Positions 9,132 to 17,370 of a stretch of DNA of 64,000 nt are shown here, piece by piece (the stretch's first letter is position 1; every line of letters begins with the position of its first letter). The DNA is from Geothermovivens sp964644845 (GTDB lineage: Bacteria; Zhuqueibacterota; Zhuqueibacteria; Oleimicrobiales; Geothermoviventaceae). Below the pieces are notes generated by a model. The model was not told where the DNA came from. It searched no databases and saw only the letters and a program-made list of their open reading frames with translations. The DNA lies in NCBI GenBank assembly GCA_964644845.1, contig CAZXXS010000119.1, positions 42,081-106,080 on the forward strand, in the 5' to 3' direction. Made by a program: the position numbers and the translations under genes.

Positions 9132-9920
9132 ATGCGTTGCAAAAAGGTAGAAAAACTCCTTCCGGCGTACGTTGACGGCGCGCTCCCTGAGCGTGCAGCG
9201 ACGCGAGTGGAGAAACACGTGGCCAGGTGTGACCGCTGTGCAGCTTTGCTCCAGCTGCACCGCGGCGTCCTCGAACGGTGGCAAGACCTGGAAGCCGTAG
9301 AACCTGAGAGGGATTTGTGGCCCCAGATTGCGGCCGAACTTGCGGCCAACGGTCCAGAATCGCGACGAACGTGGTTCTCAGAACTGTGGCAACCGGTGTT
9401 CGGTTGGCCAGCGCCAGCATTGGGTGTCCTCCTTTTTGTGCTGGCTGTGGGCGTCGGATTGCTTTCGTACCGTCTAACTCACCCTCCCGTCCGTACCCCC
9501 AGCCAAGTCACGGGAGTCGCACAAACGGCACAGTCGAGCCTTGAGCTGGCTTACGACGACGCCCCAGAGATTTTCGAAGCGGCAGCAACTGTGTTGAGCG
9601 AGACGCGCAAGCCCACCGTGGACAAGCTGCTGCCTGCGAAAGCGGAGGTAGTGGGACAAGCCGTCCTGCAGCTTCAGTCAGATCCATTTCTCAGCAAGCA
9701 GCTGAAACCGCTTCTCGACGACGTAGAAATCGCTCTGACGGAACTCTCAGCAGCGGGTGACGCACCTTCCGCAGCTGCACTGCAGGACGTACAAAAGTTG
9801 ATCCGTGAGAAAAACTTGCTGGTGCGGCTGTCGGTGGCCAAATCTGTACTCAACGCCCTGACCGAAAGCGAGGAAATGCCGCCCGACATCCTTGCTGCTT
9901 ACCTGCAACCTCCGCGGTGA
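9132..9920 (+). CDS. Anti-sigma factor with zf-HC2 zinc finger and one membrane segment
   Basis: A 262-residue protein. The N-terminus has the zf-HC2 pattern (MRCKKVEKLLPAYVDGALP, then HVARCDRCAALL), the ZAS-type domain that binds and silences ECF sigma factors. A single membrane segment (ALGVLLFVLAVGVGLLSY) lies at about residues 97-116. The remainder is a mainly helical domain, presumably periplasmic. The ATG follows AGAGGA at good spacing; upstream in-frame sequence overlaps the sigma gene and is rejected. A small hairpin with no T-run (GTTGGC, 9973-9988) lies after the stop. Confidence 0.85.
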   Translation: MRCKKVEKLLPAYVDGALPERAATRVEKHVARCDRCAALLQLHRGVLERWQDLEAVEPERDLWPQIAAELAANGPESRRTWFSELWQPVFGWPAPALGVLLFVLAVGVGLLSYRLTHPPVRTPSQVTGVAQTAQSSLELAYDDAPEIFEAAATVLSETRKPTVDKLLPAKAEVVGQAVLQLQSDPFLSKQLKPLLDDVEIALTELSAAGDAPSAAALQDVQKLIREKNLLVRLSVAKSVLNALTESEEMPPDILAAYLQPPR

Positions 9921-10177
9921 ACGTCTGGCCGGGAAGCAACCTGGGAAATGACGGCTGCGAGAGCAGGTCTGTGTTGGCCCGTGCCAACGCGTACGGAACA
10001 AGTGCTACTGTGGTGGACTAACTTTGTTTTCAGGTACAACGAAGACAGTGCTCGGGTAATCGGACCGGGAGCAAACCCAGTTTGTTCGAAAGTCCAGGGA
10101 TGTACCCGCCGGTCGATTATCCGGCGTCCTGGCCAAAGAAAGCAGCAGAAAATGGACCCCCAGCAGGTGACTACAGG

Positions 10178-11863
10178 ATGGGAGAAATGTACGGGAGTCG
10201 AAGGGAAAGCGGTACTGCGCCCTACCACGGGAAAACCACGAGGAACCTTGTGGGGCAGGTGCGGCTACTGAGCGTTGCGCTGGTTGTTCTGTCGGTTTCG
10301 CTGTTTGCGTACGGCAGCCTCACTGCTTTCGAAGCTCCAGCAGATTCCACTCGTTCTGAACTGCGCACGTTGTTTTACAAAGCCAAAGCTGCCCGCGACA
10401 ACCAGGACTGGCGCACGGCGGCCGACCTTTACTTGAGCTTGACACACAAAAAAGCAAGCAATCCCTACCGCGACGACGCGACTTTCTGGTACGCGTTCTG
10501 CCTTCACAAGGCAGGGGACTCGCAAGCAGCAGCGCTGGCCTACGAACGCTACCTGGAAGAATATCCGAGCGGCAAGTACGCTGCCGCCGCAGAAGCAAGG
10601 CTGCGCAACCTCCTGGACCGTCTACCTAAAGACGAAAAACGCAAAACTCAGCAGTTGATCGAGCGGATGCGAGCCCGCAAAGAGAAGGAAACCCGTCGAC
10701 AGCTGATCGAAGCTCTGTCGCGCGGCAGTTCGGGTCAGGATTTACCGCTGCTGATTACCTTGTTGCAGCGAGAGAAAGATCCTTCCCTACGGGTGTTCCT
10801 TGTGCAAACGCTTGGACGCAGCGGCGATCCAACCGTTGTTCCCTACCTGGTGGAAATTGCCAGACAGGGTAACGATTCCCAGGTTCGGCAAGCCGCCATC
10901 CTGGCACTCGGCAGGATCTCAGCCGACAACGCCTACCTGGAGCTGTTGAACCTCTTGAACGCTGCAAACAGTTCCAAAGAGCTCACGAGCATTGTTTGGA
11001 GTCTCGCCCGTTCCGGCGGGGCGAAATCTTTACCGGTGCTCGCCAGGGTAGCCCGGAGCGAAGAAGACACACAGGTGCGCACGACAGCCCTCCGCGAAAT
11101 TGGTCACTTGGCCACGCCGGCAAGTTGGGACACACTTCTGGCCCTGGCTCTCGATCCTTCCCTCCCGCTCGCGCTCCGCATTCGCGCCGTTCAGTCCCTG
11201 CCGCCAGGCCTGTACAGAACACGACTCGACGCCGAAACCGTACACACCCTCCTGAGGGCAGCTCAAAGCAGCAAATCCTACGATTTTCTCCGCGCAGTTC
11301 TGTCTGTTGCGTCCAGAGCAAACAACAGCACGTGGGAGGAGACCAGTCGTGAGCTCTTTTCGCTGATTTCTCCTGATGCCCCGCTCAAGATCAACACGCT
11401 GCTACTGGTCTCTTTCGCTCGGCGCGGACCCGGGAAGGTACCGGTGAAAGATTTCCTTGCACTTTGCGACCGTTTCGAGGAAAGTTCTTTGCGAATGGAG
11501 GTCCTCCGCGTCCTCAAACGGCAGGACCCGGACCTCGCTGTCCAGGGTCTGAAGCGGCTGCTGCAGCAGGATCAACCACTTCCCGATCTCGACAAGCTCG
11601 TCAGCCTCCTGCCTCCCGACAAAGGGGTAGACCTTCTTGAAGAAGCGCTTTCCAGCGACGATCCCAGCCGGAGACAGGACGTCGTGAAAGCGCTGGCATT
11701 CCTGGCCTTCCGGGCACCCCAGGCAACACAGCTTCTGGTCCGAACGGCGGAGAAAGATCCAGATTATGAGGTGAGACAGGCCGCGTTCCAGGCGCTGTCC
11801 AAGATCAGCGAGCCGGAGGCGCAAGAAGCTGTACGTCGTCTGGCAAACGAGTTCTACCGGTAG
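10178..11863 (+). CDS. Membrane-anchored or secreted TPR/HEAT-repeat protein
   Basis: A 561-residue protein. An N-terminal hydrophobic segment (LLSVALVVLSVSLFAYGSL, about 29-48) is a signal peptide or anchor. A tetratricopeptide-like unit follows (DWRTAADLYLSLT, then ATFWYAFCLHKAGDSQAAALAYERYLEEYP). From about residue 165 onward the protein is a chain of HEAT-like helical repeats, for example DPSLRVFLVQTLGRSGDPTV and DSQVRQAAILALGRI, ending in DYEVRQAAFQALSKI. Function unknown; it is a protein-binding scaffold by fold. It lies between the anti-sigma factor and the DUF4097 gene, an order that suggests one regulatory cassette. The exact start is uncertain; a TTG at 10082 is possible. Confidence 0.75.
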   Translation: MGEMYGSRRESGTAPYHGKTTRNLVGQVRLLSVALVVLSVSLFAYGSLTAFEAPADSTRSELRTLFYKAKAARDNQDWRTAADLYLSLTHKKASNPYRDDATFWYAFCLHKAGDSQAAALAYERYLEEYPSGKYAAAAEARLRNLLDRLPKDEKRKTQQLIERMRARKEKETRRQLIEALSRGSSGQDLPLLITLLQREKDPSLRVFLVQTLGRSGDPTVVPYLVEIARQGNDSQVRQAAILALGRISADNAYLELLNLLNAANSSKELTSIVWSLARSGGAKSLPVLARVARSEEDTQVRTTALREIGHLATPASWDTLLALALDPSLPLALRIRAVQSLPPGLYRTRLDAETVHTLLRAAQSSKSYDFLRAVLSVASRANNSTWEETSRELFSLISPDAPLKINTLLLVSFARRGPGKVPVKDFLALCDRFEESSLRMEVLRVLKRQDPDLAVQGLKRLLQQDQPLPDLDKLVSLLPPDKGVDLLEEALSSDDPSRRQDVVKALAFLAFRAPQATQLLVRTAEKDPDYEVRQAAFQALSKISEPEAQEAVRRLANEFYR

Positions 11864-12063
11864 ACCAATCCTCTCCAGCGGGGCCAGCCCTCCAACTTTG
11901 GCGCAAACATTTTCGGCCTTTTCCCCGTCTAAAGAGATGCTCATCCGGGTTTTGTCGCCGAGCCTCGCGGCCACACTTTGGCCTCCACTCAACGGGAAGT
12001 CAGCCCCCCTCCCGTTGCGGGGTTAAGCCATTTAGCCTTCCAAAAAGAAACAGGAGTCGAACC

Positions 12064-13368
12064 ATGAAGCGGGCTCTTTTCGTTGCTGGGTTGATCAGTC
12101 TTTTACTCGCGAGCACGCTCAATGCGCAAACGATCCGCAGAAGCGGCCGCCACACCTTCATCGAAATTGAAAAAGAGTTTGACGTCGGCAGCGGAGGAAA
12201 GCTCAGCGTAACAGGCGCCCGTGCTGACGTGGTTGTCACGGGCTGGGCGGGGCAAAAGGTTGCTGTTCACGCAGTTGTTCGAATGAAACGGGCCAGCCGC
12301 CGAGAAGCCAAAGAAATGGCAAGCCGGGCAGAATCCGTTTGCGTGCAGCACGGGAACGTGGTCGCCATCGAGGGTGACCGCCTGTCGGACCGTGATGTCA
12401 ACAGCCGGTTTGAGGTGCGCGTACCACGCGAGTTCAACGTAGACGTAAACACTGTTGGGGGTAACGTGTCCTTGACAGATCTGACGGGTGAGCAGCGTGT
12501 ACGCGTTTCCGGCGGCGACGTCGATCTGCGGCAAATTCGCGGTGCGGCTGAAATCAGCACGACCGGTGGCGACATCGCCGCAGAGGACCTGAGCGGCCGA
12601 GTTCGGCTGAAAACCTCAGGTGGCGACGTGCGTGTAGAGCGCACCGACGCAACGCTGACCGTGCGGACTTCCGGTGGGGACATCGACTTGCGCAGGCTCA
12701 AAGGACCTGTTTCGGCCGTTACCTCGGGGGGCGACATCTTGGCGGTGGAGAGCAAAGATGACTTGCGCCTCAAGACAGCCGGCGGCAACATCCGCGTGGA
12801 AGACGCCGAAGCTCAGGTGGAGGCGTTCACTTCTGGCGGCGACATCAGTGTCATCCGGTGTGTAGGCAGAGTTCTTGCGAAAACCTCGGGCGGCGACATT
12901 CGCCTCCGACGCGTCGGCGAAGCGCGCGTGAGCACATCCGGTGGCGACGTGGTTGCTGAAACGGTAACCGGTGGTGTGCAAGCGAGCACGTCCGGTGGCG
13001 ACATGCGCTTCACGGAAATCGACGGCTTCGCGGAGGCCAAGACGTCCGGAGGAGACATCACCGTGGAGCTCACGCCCAGCGACTACAGGGTTGACCACCA
13101 CGTGCGTTTGGAGACTTCCGGTGGGGACATCCAGCTGTCCATTCCGAAGGACCTGCCCGCGACAGTTCACGCTGTGATCGAGACGCGCAGCAGCTCAATT
13201 GACGACTACGAACTCCGCTCCGACTTCCCACTTGACATCAGCAAACACGGCGCCGTTGGGCGCCGCGCTCGTGGCGAAATTCGCGGTGTTGGTGACATCA
13301 ACGGTGGTGGCGACAGAATCGAGCTCAGAACCGTGGAAGGCAACATCACCATTCGTTCGTTACCGTAG
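12064..13368 (+). CDS. Secreted DUF4097 beta-solenoid protein with TSGGD repeats
   Basis: A 434-residue protein with a signal peptide (LFVAGLISLLLASTLNAQ). From about residue 140 it carries about a dozen turns of 17-22 residues, each centred on a TSGGDI/V motif (variants VGGN, TAGGN), as in DUF4097 beta-strand-repeat proteins, which form a right-handed beta-solenoid. Probably on the outer side of the cytoplasmic membrane or in the periplasm; no catalytic function is known. It is the last gene of the sigma, anti-sigma, HEAT-repeat group. The repeats make both DNA strands open over long stretches, so antisense frames here are not genes. Confidence 0.85.
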   Translation: MKRALFVAGLISLLLASTLNAQTIRRSGRHTFIEIEKEFDVGSGGKLSVTGARADVVVTGWAGQKVAVHAVVRMKRASRREAKEMASRAESVCVQHGNVVAIEGDRLSDRDVNSRFEVRVPREFNVDVNTVGGNVSLTDLTGEQRVRVSGGDVDLRQIRGAAEISTTGGDIAAEDLSGRVRLKTSGGDVRVERTDATLTVRTSGGDIDLRRLKGPVSAVTSGGDILAVESKDDLRLKTAGGNIRVEDAEAQVEAFTSGGDISVIRCVGRVLAKTSGGDIRLRRVGEARVSTSGGDVVAETVTGGVQASTSGGDMRFTEIDGFAEAKTSGGDITVELTPSDYRVDHHVRLETSGGDIQLSIPKDLPATVHAVIETRSSSIDDYELRSDFPLDISKHGAVGRRARGEIRGVGDINGGGDRIELRTVEGNITIRSLP

Positions 13369-13391
13369 GTTCGCGTGGGGGACGTGAAGCA

Positions 13392-13446
13392 CCGCCCGGT
13401 GATCAATCCCCGGGCTGCGGGAGAGAAGTCGCCGCCTGAAGGCGGA
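13392..13446. repeat. Double-hairpin intergenic repeat, copy A
   Basis: Begins CCGCCCGGTGATCAATCC and contains two stem-loops: a GATC-centred one ending in CCCCGGG and a second (CCGCC, loop TGAA, GGCGG). It starts 24 bases after the DUF4097 stop codon. Confidence 0.7.
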
Positions 13447-13621
13447 TGTGGGGTTGCCAGCAGCGGAATTTACTCTGCGGTGGAAAAAACACACCGCACG
13501 GTCCAGGCGTACCTCTCTACGCACCGAAAGTCCCAGTGCAGGGAGCCTTTCGTGCTCCCGGCACGATTTGATTCTTCACGGAGAAGGGATACGGGGATGA
13601 ATGGGGATTCAGGGACCCCCT

Positions 13622-13678
13622 CCGCCCGGGGATCTGATCCCTGGACTACGAGAAAAAGCGCCGCCGCCTGAAGGCGGC
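13622..13678. repeat. Double-hairpin intergenic repeat, copy B
   Basis: Same arrangement as copy A: CCGCCCGGGGATC, an ATCCCTGG arm, then ACGAGAAAAAGC and the perfect hairpin GCCGCC-TGAA-GGCGGC. Confidence 0.7.
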
Positions 13679-13998
13679 CTGAACACAACAACCACAAAAT
13701 TGCCTTCGGCCTCAGCCCCCGGTCCCCACATCTCCAATCATCCCCAACATCCCCTTACAATGGTCGCGAGAAATGCCCGCACTCCATCAGCCCCTGCCCC
13801 GGCAGACGATCAGCCGACAAAAGACCGCTCCTGCCCCGATGCGCCCGCGTACCTCTCCTGCCACGCAAAAAGCCCCAGTCCAGTTAACCTTTGATATCCT
13901 CGACATGATTTACTTTCCACCGACAAGGGGATCGGGGCATGAATGGGGGTTTGGCAATGCCTTTCTCTGGAGCTAAATGGGAATTCGGCAACGCCTTT

Positions 13999-14055
13999 CC
14001 GCCCAGGGATCAATCCCCGGGCTACCAGAGAAAAAGGGCACCGCCTGAAGGTGGC
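13999..14055. repeat. Double-hairpin intergenic repeat, copy C
   Basis: CCGCCCAGGGATCAATCC arm, CGGGCTACCAGAGAAAAA linker, then the hairpin (A)CCGCC-TGAA-GGTGG(C), where the stem change is compensated by a G-U pair. It is preceded by ACGCCTTT, shared with copy D. Confidence 0.7.
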
Positions 14056-14323
14056 TTGAGCTTTAGCTTACCAAATGGGTGGCGTTCGGTCCGATCCCAA
14101 CATCTCCGATTCTCCCCAACATCCCCTCGAAGACGTCACAGCAGTCTTCGCAGCACACCAGCAGCTATCCCCACCGGCAACGCAAGAAACCGGTGCTCCA
14201 ATCAGCTCTCCACGCACCGCTCTTACGCAAGTGCGTCCGCGCGGGCGGACACGAGGGTGTGCAGCAGTGGAGTGAACTCCGCTGCGTGTGAAACCCACAC
14301 AAATCCGGCCAGGTCACGCCTTT

Positions 14324-14380
14324 CCGCCCGGAGATCAAATCCCCGGGCTACGAGAAACAAAACCGCCGCCTGAAGGCGGC
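14324..14380. repeat. Double-hairpin intergenic repeat, copy D
   Basis: CCGCCCGGAGATCAAATCC, CCGGGCTACGAGAAACAAAA, then GCCGCC-TGAA-GGCGGC. Further on, 14488-14499 (GGACTTCAGTCC hairpin) followed by GGCGGACGTGGGG resembles the end of copy A and may be a fifth, degenerate copy. Confidence 0.7.
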
Positions 14381-14582
14381 TCCTTTGCGGAGAGCGGCAC
14401 GCCTGCCAGGAACAGCAGGCCGTCGTACAATCAGAACAGGGCCAACACGTCAACCGGCTTCAGCCAGTTTCCACCCGACGTAGCCGCGGACTTCAGTCCT
14501 CGGCGAAAGGCGGACGTGGGGCCGTTCCGTGGCACGGCCCGCCTGCTGGTCCCCCTGTGGCCACCTGGCGTGGCCGAACCGG

Positions 14583-15998
14583 TCAGTTCCCGGCCAGGTC
14601 CAAGCGGGGCAGGAAACGGCGAAAATCCAGATCGTTTTCCGGAACGTACTCTCCCGTGTGCGGGATCAAACGGTAGCGGTCGGCTTGGCTTTGACCTGCG
14701 CGGATGGCCTGTAGCGCTTCGACCAAGGCGTCGACTTCATCCCTGGTGTTGTAGAAACCGAAAGAGATCCGGACTGCACCCGGAATGTCGGTCCAGTCGC
14801 CGCGCGAGACCTTTTGTACCAGGTCCCGTTCCTTGTCGCCCCGGATGTCGAGGAGATGCTTTACATAAGGATGCGCACAGAAACAGCCGTTTCGCACGCC
14901 AATCCCGAATTCGTAGCCCAGAACCGCAGCAAGTTTGGCATGGTGCCAGCCCTTGAGGTTAAAAACAAACACACCCAGGCGATCATTGGCCTCTTCTGTG
15001 AGCGGTGGACCGTAGAATTCCACGCCAGGTACCTCGTGCAGGCGGTTCCAGGCGTACACAGCCAGGTCGTGTTCATGAGCCTCAACGGTCTCCATCCCCA
15101 CCCGCTCGAACCAGTCGATCGCCAGGCCCAGAGCCACAGCACCCGGCACGTTCGGCGAACCCGCCTCTTCGTTCTCAGGGGGCGTAGCCCAAACCACATC
15201 CTCCAGAGTCACAATCCGAATTGTCCCTCCACCGACCTCCGTCGGTTCTCCATCCTCGAACAGTTCCCGCCACCCTACAAGCGCGCCAGAACCGTAAGGA
15301 GCGTACATCTTGTGCGCCGAGAAACCGAGGTAGTCGATGTACGTGTCCACGCGGCCGTCGCCTTCCAGACTGATCTTGCGATGCGGTGCCAGTTGAGCCG
15401 CATCCACAAAGACCGGCACGCCGTGTCGGTGCGCCACGCGCGCCACGTCGTGGATCGGCGTCACCAGACCGGTTACATTCGACGCGCCAGTGAGTGCCAC
15501 CAGTTTCACACGGTTGCCCAGCTCTGACAGCAACGAGTCCAGCGCATCCAGCTCAGGTCGCCCCTCGGACGTAGTCGGGAGTCGCCGCACATCCGCCACA
15601 CGCCGCCAGGGCAAATCGTTGGAGTGATGTTCCAAGAGTGTGGTAACGACCACGTCGCCACGCGTCAAACCAAGTCGGTGAGCCAGCTTGTTCACCGCTT
15701 CGGTGGTGTTCCGCACAAAAATGGCCACACGACGATCGCGGTCCGCTCCTACAAAGTCCAGCACCTTCTCCCGAGCTGTTTCGTACGCCAGCGTGGACAG
15801 CTTCGACTTGAAGCCCGTGCCACGATGCACGCTGGCGTACCAACGCATAAATTCGTCCACACCTTCCAGTACCGGCTTCAGAACGGGGGTACTTGCCGCG
15901 TTGTCGAAATTGATGTACGGTCTCTCCTCGCCATCAAGTGTGGGAACCTGTACGTCTACCCCCACCACCTGGCGACGCAGCTCCTCGATATTCGACAT
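14583..15998 (-). CDS. Cysteine-desulfurase-like class V aminotransferase
   Basis: A 471-residue PLP enzyme of the class V (SufS/NifS/CsdA-like) family. Features seen: INFDNAASTP near the N-terminus, THxxSNDLPW-type segment LLEHHSNDLPW (121-131), the PLP lysine at about 230 in GFSAHKMYAPYG, and a candidate persulfide cysteine at about 374 in RNGCFCAHP, matching the RxGxxC position of SufS. A C-terminal tail of about 30 residues exceeds the usual length. Likely a sulfur-mobilising or selenocysteine-lyase-like enzyme. No suf/isc scaffold genes lie nearby. A cysteine-rich leader frame and terminator lie immediately upstream, which supports a link to cysteine. Confidence 0.82.
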   Translation of the reverse strand: MSNIEELRRQVVGVDVQVPTLDGEERPYINFDNAASTPVLKPVLEGVDEFMRWYASVHRGTGFKSKLSTLAYETAREKVLDFVGADRDRRVAIFVRNTTEAVNKLAHRLGLTRGDVVVTTLLEHHSNDLPWRRVADVRRLPTTSEGRPELDALDSLLSELGNRVKLVALTGASNVTGLVTPIHDVARVAHRHGVPVFVDAAQLAPHRKISLEGDGRVDTYIDYLGFSAHKMYAPYGSGALVGWRELFEDGEPTEVGGGTIRIVTLEDVVWATPPENEEAGSPNVPGAVALGLAIDWFERVGMETVEAHEHDLAVYAWNRLHEVPGVEFYGPPLTEEANDRLGVFVFNLKGWHHAKLAAVLGYEFGIGVRNGCFCAHPYVKHLLDIRGDKERDLVQKVSRGDWTDIPGAVRISFGFYNTRDEVDALVEALQAIRAGQSQADRYRLIPHTGEYVPENDLDFRRFLPRLDLAGN

Positions 15999-16041
15999 TC
16001 CAACGTCCCCTTTCCTTGCATCACAACCGCCAGTTTACAAC

Positions 16042-16073
16042 AAAAAATCCGTGCCCGAATCGCGGACACGGAT
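16042..16073 (-). terminator. Intrinsic terminator in the leader of the desulfurase-like gene
   Basis: On the minus strand, ATCCGTGTCCG, loop CGATT, CGGGCACGGAT (11 bp with one G-U pair), followed at once by TTTTT. It lies 43 bases before the ATG of the class V enzyme and 176 bases beyond the PorV-like stop codon. It could simply end the PorV transcript, but the Cys-rich frame just upstream suggests an attenuator. Confidence 0.85.
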
Positions 16074-16083
16074 CCTACCTTCC

Positions 16084-16182
16084 TCACCTACGTCTCTGAC
16101 AGGTACAGGCGCACACACGACACTCCCGCGACCAACACCGCGACGTCGAACGGCAAGCAATGTTTTCTCGGGCATGCGTCAA
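16084..16182 (-). CDS. Putative Cys-rich leader peptide upstream of the desulfurase-like gene
   Basis: A 32-codon frame starting at TTG, ten bases after GGAGG (16193-16197), and ending 10 bases before the terminator stem. It contains six Cys codons (positions 10, 16, 21, 24, 26 and 28), clustered as CRVCACTCQRRR at its end. A frame this rich in cysteine, with a good ribosome site and placed between a gene and a terminator, fits a ribosome-stalling leader that senses Cys-tRNA charging. The role is inferred. The antiterminator pairing is less clear than at cysK: TCGCGGG (16125-16131) can pair imperfectly with the 5' terminator arm. Confidence 0.55.
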   Translation of the reverse strand: MTHARENIACRSTSRCWSRECRVCACTCQRRR

Positions 16183-16248
16183 CGCGTCAGAACCTCCAGA
16201 TCAGAAGCGTGCCTGCACCGGCTCGCCACCCGAAAAAACCCGATTCTC

Positions 16249-17178
16249 TCAAAACACAGCGCTGAACCCAAGGCGATTCAAAGATCCCAACTCGCCCTGT
16301 GAAGAAAACGCGTAATCCAACCGGTATTTCTTCCACAGAAATCCAAAACCCAAAGAAAGACCAGCCATTTGATCTGCATCGGTGCCCACCTTCATCTGCC
16401 TGGAAAGCGACGTGTACCCCCAGCGCAAGAAAAACCGCGGAGTAATTGTGAATTCACCTCCAATGGCACCCTGAAAATCATCGTCAGGGTACTTGAACAG
16501 CTCGAAACTGAGCAAAAGTGGCAAGTGCGCAAGGCGTTTGGCAGCACCGATTCGGAAACAGGTCGGCAACGCATCTGCACTGTCCACAAAAGCCGACAGC
16601 ACCTTGCCCACGTTCTGCAACGCCATCCCGAGATCCAGATCCTGGATCGGGGTGTGAACGATCACGCCTACGTCCACCATTAGGGCTTGCGAACTGTAGG
16701 CGTCGATGTAGCTGCGCACGTACTTGGCCGTCGCGCCCACCAGCAAGGCCGGGAGAACCTTCCTGCCGCCCGCAGCAGCAACCACAATTGTCCCTGCCCC
16801 GAACTTACGACCTGTGCGCAGACCGGAGACATCGGTCTCGTTCATCTGCCCGTAATCCATGAACGCAACGGCGGCCTCGTAGGACCCCGCGTTCCGAAAG
16901 CGATCGCCGTAGGCAACGAGCCCCGACTTTAAGTCAAGCACGTGGTCCAAGTAGCCAGCAAAAGCGGACCGCTGTTCAATTTCGGCCACTCCCGCCGGGT
17001 TGGACAGCAAACCTTGCAACTCGCCCGGGACTGCCACAAAAGCACCGCCCATTGCAGCAGGTCGAGCTCCGACCTGGGTACGCAGGAAGGTGAAGCCTAC
17101 CGTTCCCCGCGAGGAACCCACTGCCAGCGCTGGCAGGATAACAAAGAGCAGAACCGAAATTGCAAAGACACGCCTCAT
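16249..17178 (-). CDS. PorV/PorQ family outer-membrane protein
   Basis: A 309-residue protein with a signal peptide (RRVFAISVLLFVILPALAVGSS). The segment TFLRTQVGARPAAMGGAFVAV followed by LLSNPAGVAEI is the family hallmark. The rest is alternating beta-strand sequence ending in an aromatic residue (RLGFSAVF), typical of an outer-membrane beta-barrel. In Bacteroidota such proteins assist type IX secretion, but many FCB homologues have no known role. The ATG at 17178 is preferred: GGAG lies six bases upstream, whereas it abuts the earlier ATG at 17184. The tRNA-Thr gene is 60 bases upstream on the same strand. Confidence 0.8.
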   Translation of the reverse strand: MRRVFAISVLLFVILPALAVGSSRGTVGFTFLRTQVGARPAAMGGAFVAVPGELQGLLSNPAGVAEIEQRSAFAGYLDHVLDLKSGLVAYGDRFRNAGSYEAAVAFMDYGQMNETDVSGLRTGRKFGAGTIVVAAAGGRKVLPALLVGATAKYVRSYIDAYSSQALMVDVGVIVHTPIQDLDLGMALQNVGKVLSAFVDSADALPTCFRIGAAKRLAHLPLLLSFELFKYPDDDFQGAIGGEFTITPRFFLRWGYTSLSRQMKVGTDADQMAGLSLGFGFLWKKYRLDYAFSSQGELGSLNRLGFSAVF

Positions 17179-17237
17179 CCGCATCTCCAAAAATAGAAAC
17201 GGACTCAACCGCTCCGGTCAAGTCCGCGTCATTGAAG

Positions 17238-17310
17238 AGCCAGCTGTCGGACTCGAACCGACGACCTGCTCATTACGAGTGAGCCGCTCTACCAACTGAG
17301 CTAAGCTGGC
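17238..17310 (-). tRNA. tRNA-Thr (anticodon CGU)
   Basis: A 73-base cloverleaf on the minus strand: acceptor GCCAGCT/AGCTGGC, D-arm with AGCTCAGTTGGTAGAGC, anticodon stem GCTCA/TGAGC around loop CTCGTAA (anticodon CGT, reads ACG), and T-arm with GGTTCGAGTCC. The discriminator base is T and no CCA is encoded. Confidence 0.96.
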
Positions 17311-17341
17311 AACATTCATCCGATTCCCTCATTCACACACA

Positions 17342-17370
17342 AATTTACGCAATGAAGCGCTTCATCGCAA
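17342..17370 (-). promoter_or_regulatory. Predicted promoter of tRNA-Thr, with palindromic spacer
   Basis: Minus strand: TTGCGA, 17-base spacer, TAAATT, ending 32 bases before the tRNA. The spacer contains a perfect 12-bp palindrome, TGAAGCGCTTCA (17353-17364), where an operator could sit. Confidence 0.5.

Larger units (their letters stand above)
13369..14582. other. 1.2-kb non-coding region rich in repeats
   Basis: No reading frame here is convincing on either strand. The region is built from about four diverged units of roughly 230-380 bases. Each begins with a conserved double hairpin (listed separately). Units also share weaker segments, such as CATCTCC-A-TC-CCCAACATCCCCT near 13727 and 14100, and GGGGATGAATGGGG-like sequence near 13595 and 13936. 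It separates the convergent DUF4097 and class V aminotransferase genes. Confidence 0.6.

Noticed and set aside
10060..10135. GCAAACC...CGAAAG string resembling a cyclic di-GMP-I riboswitch
   Set aside because: The following GGGACGCAAAGC element and the second helix are missing, and the downstream gene gives no support.
12267..12791. Minus-strand frame with repeated SPPEV motifs
   Set aside because: It is the reverse complement of the TSGGD repeats of the DUF4097 gene; the regularity is inherited from the sense strand.
12480..13140. Possible CRISPR-like repeat array
   Set aside because: The repeats encode TSGGD turns in frame with variable codons; there are no identical direct repeats with unique spacers.
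16055..16172. Alternative ATG-started frame MPEKTLLAVRRR across the desulfurase leader
   Set aside because: No ribosome site precedes this ATG, the frame runs through the terminator stem, and the Cys-rich frame has a good GGAGG.
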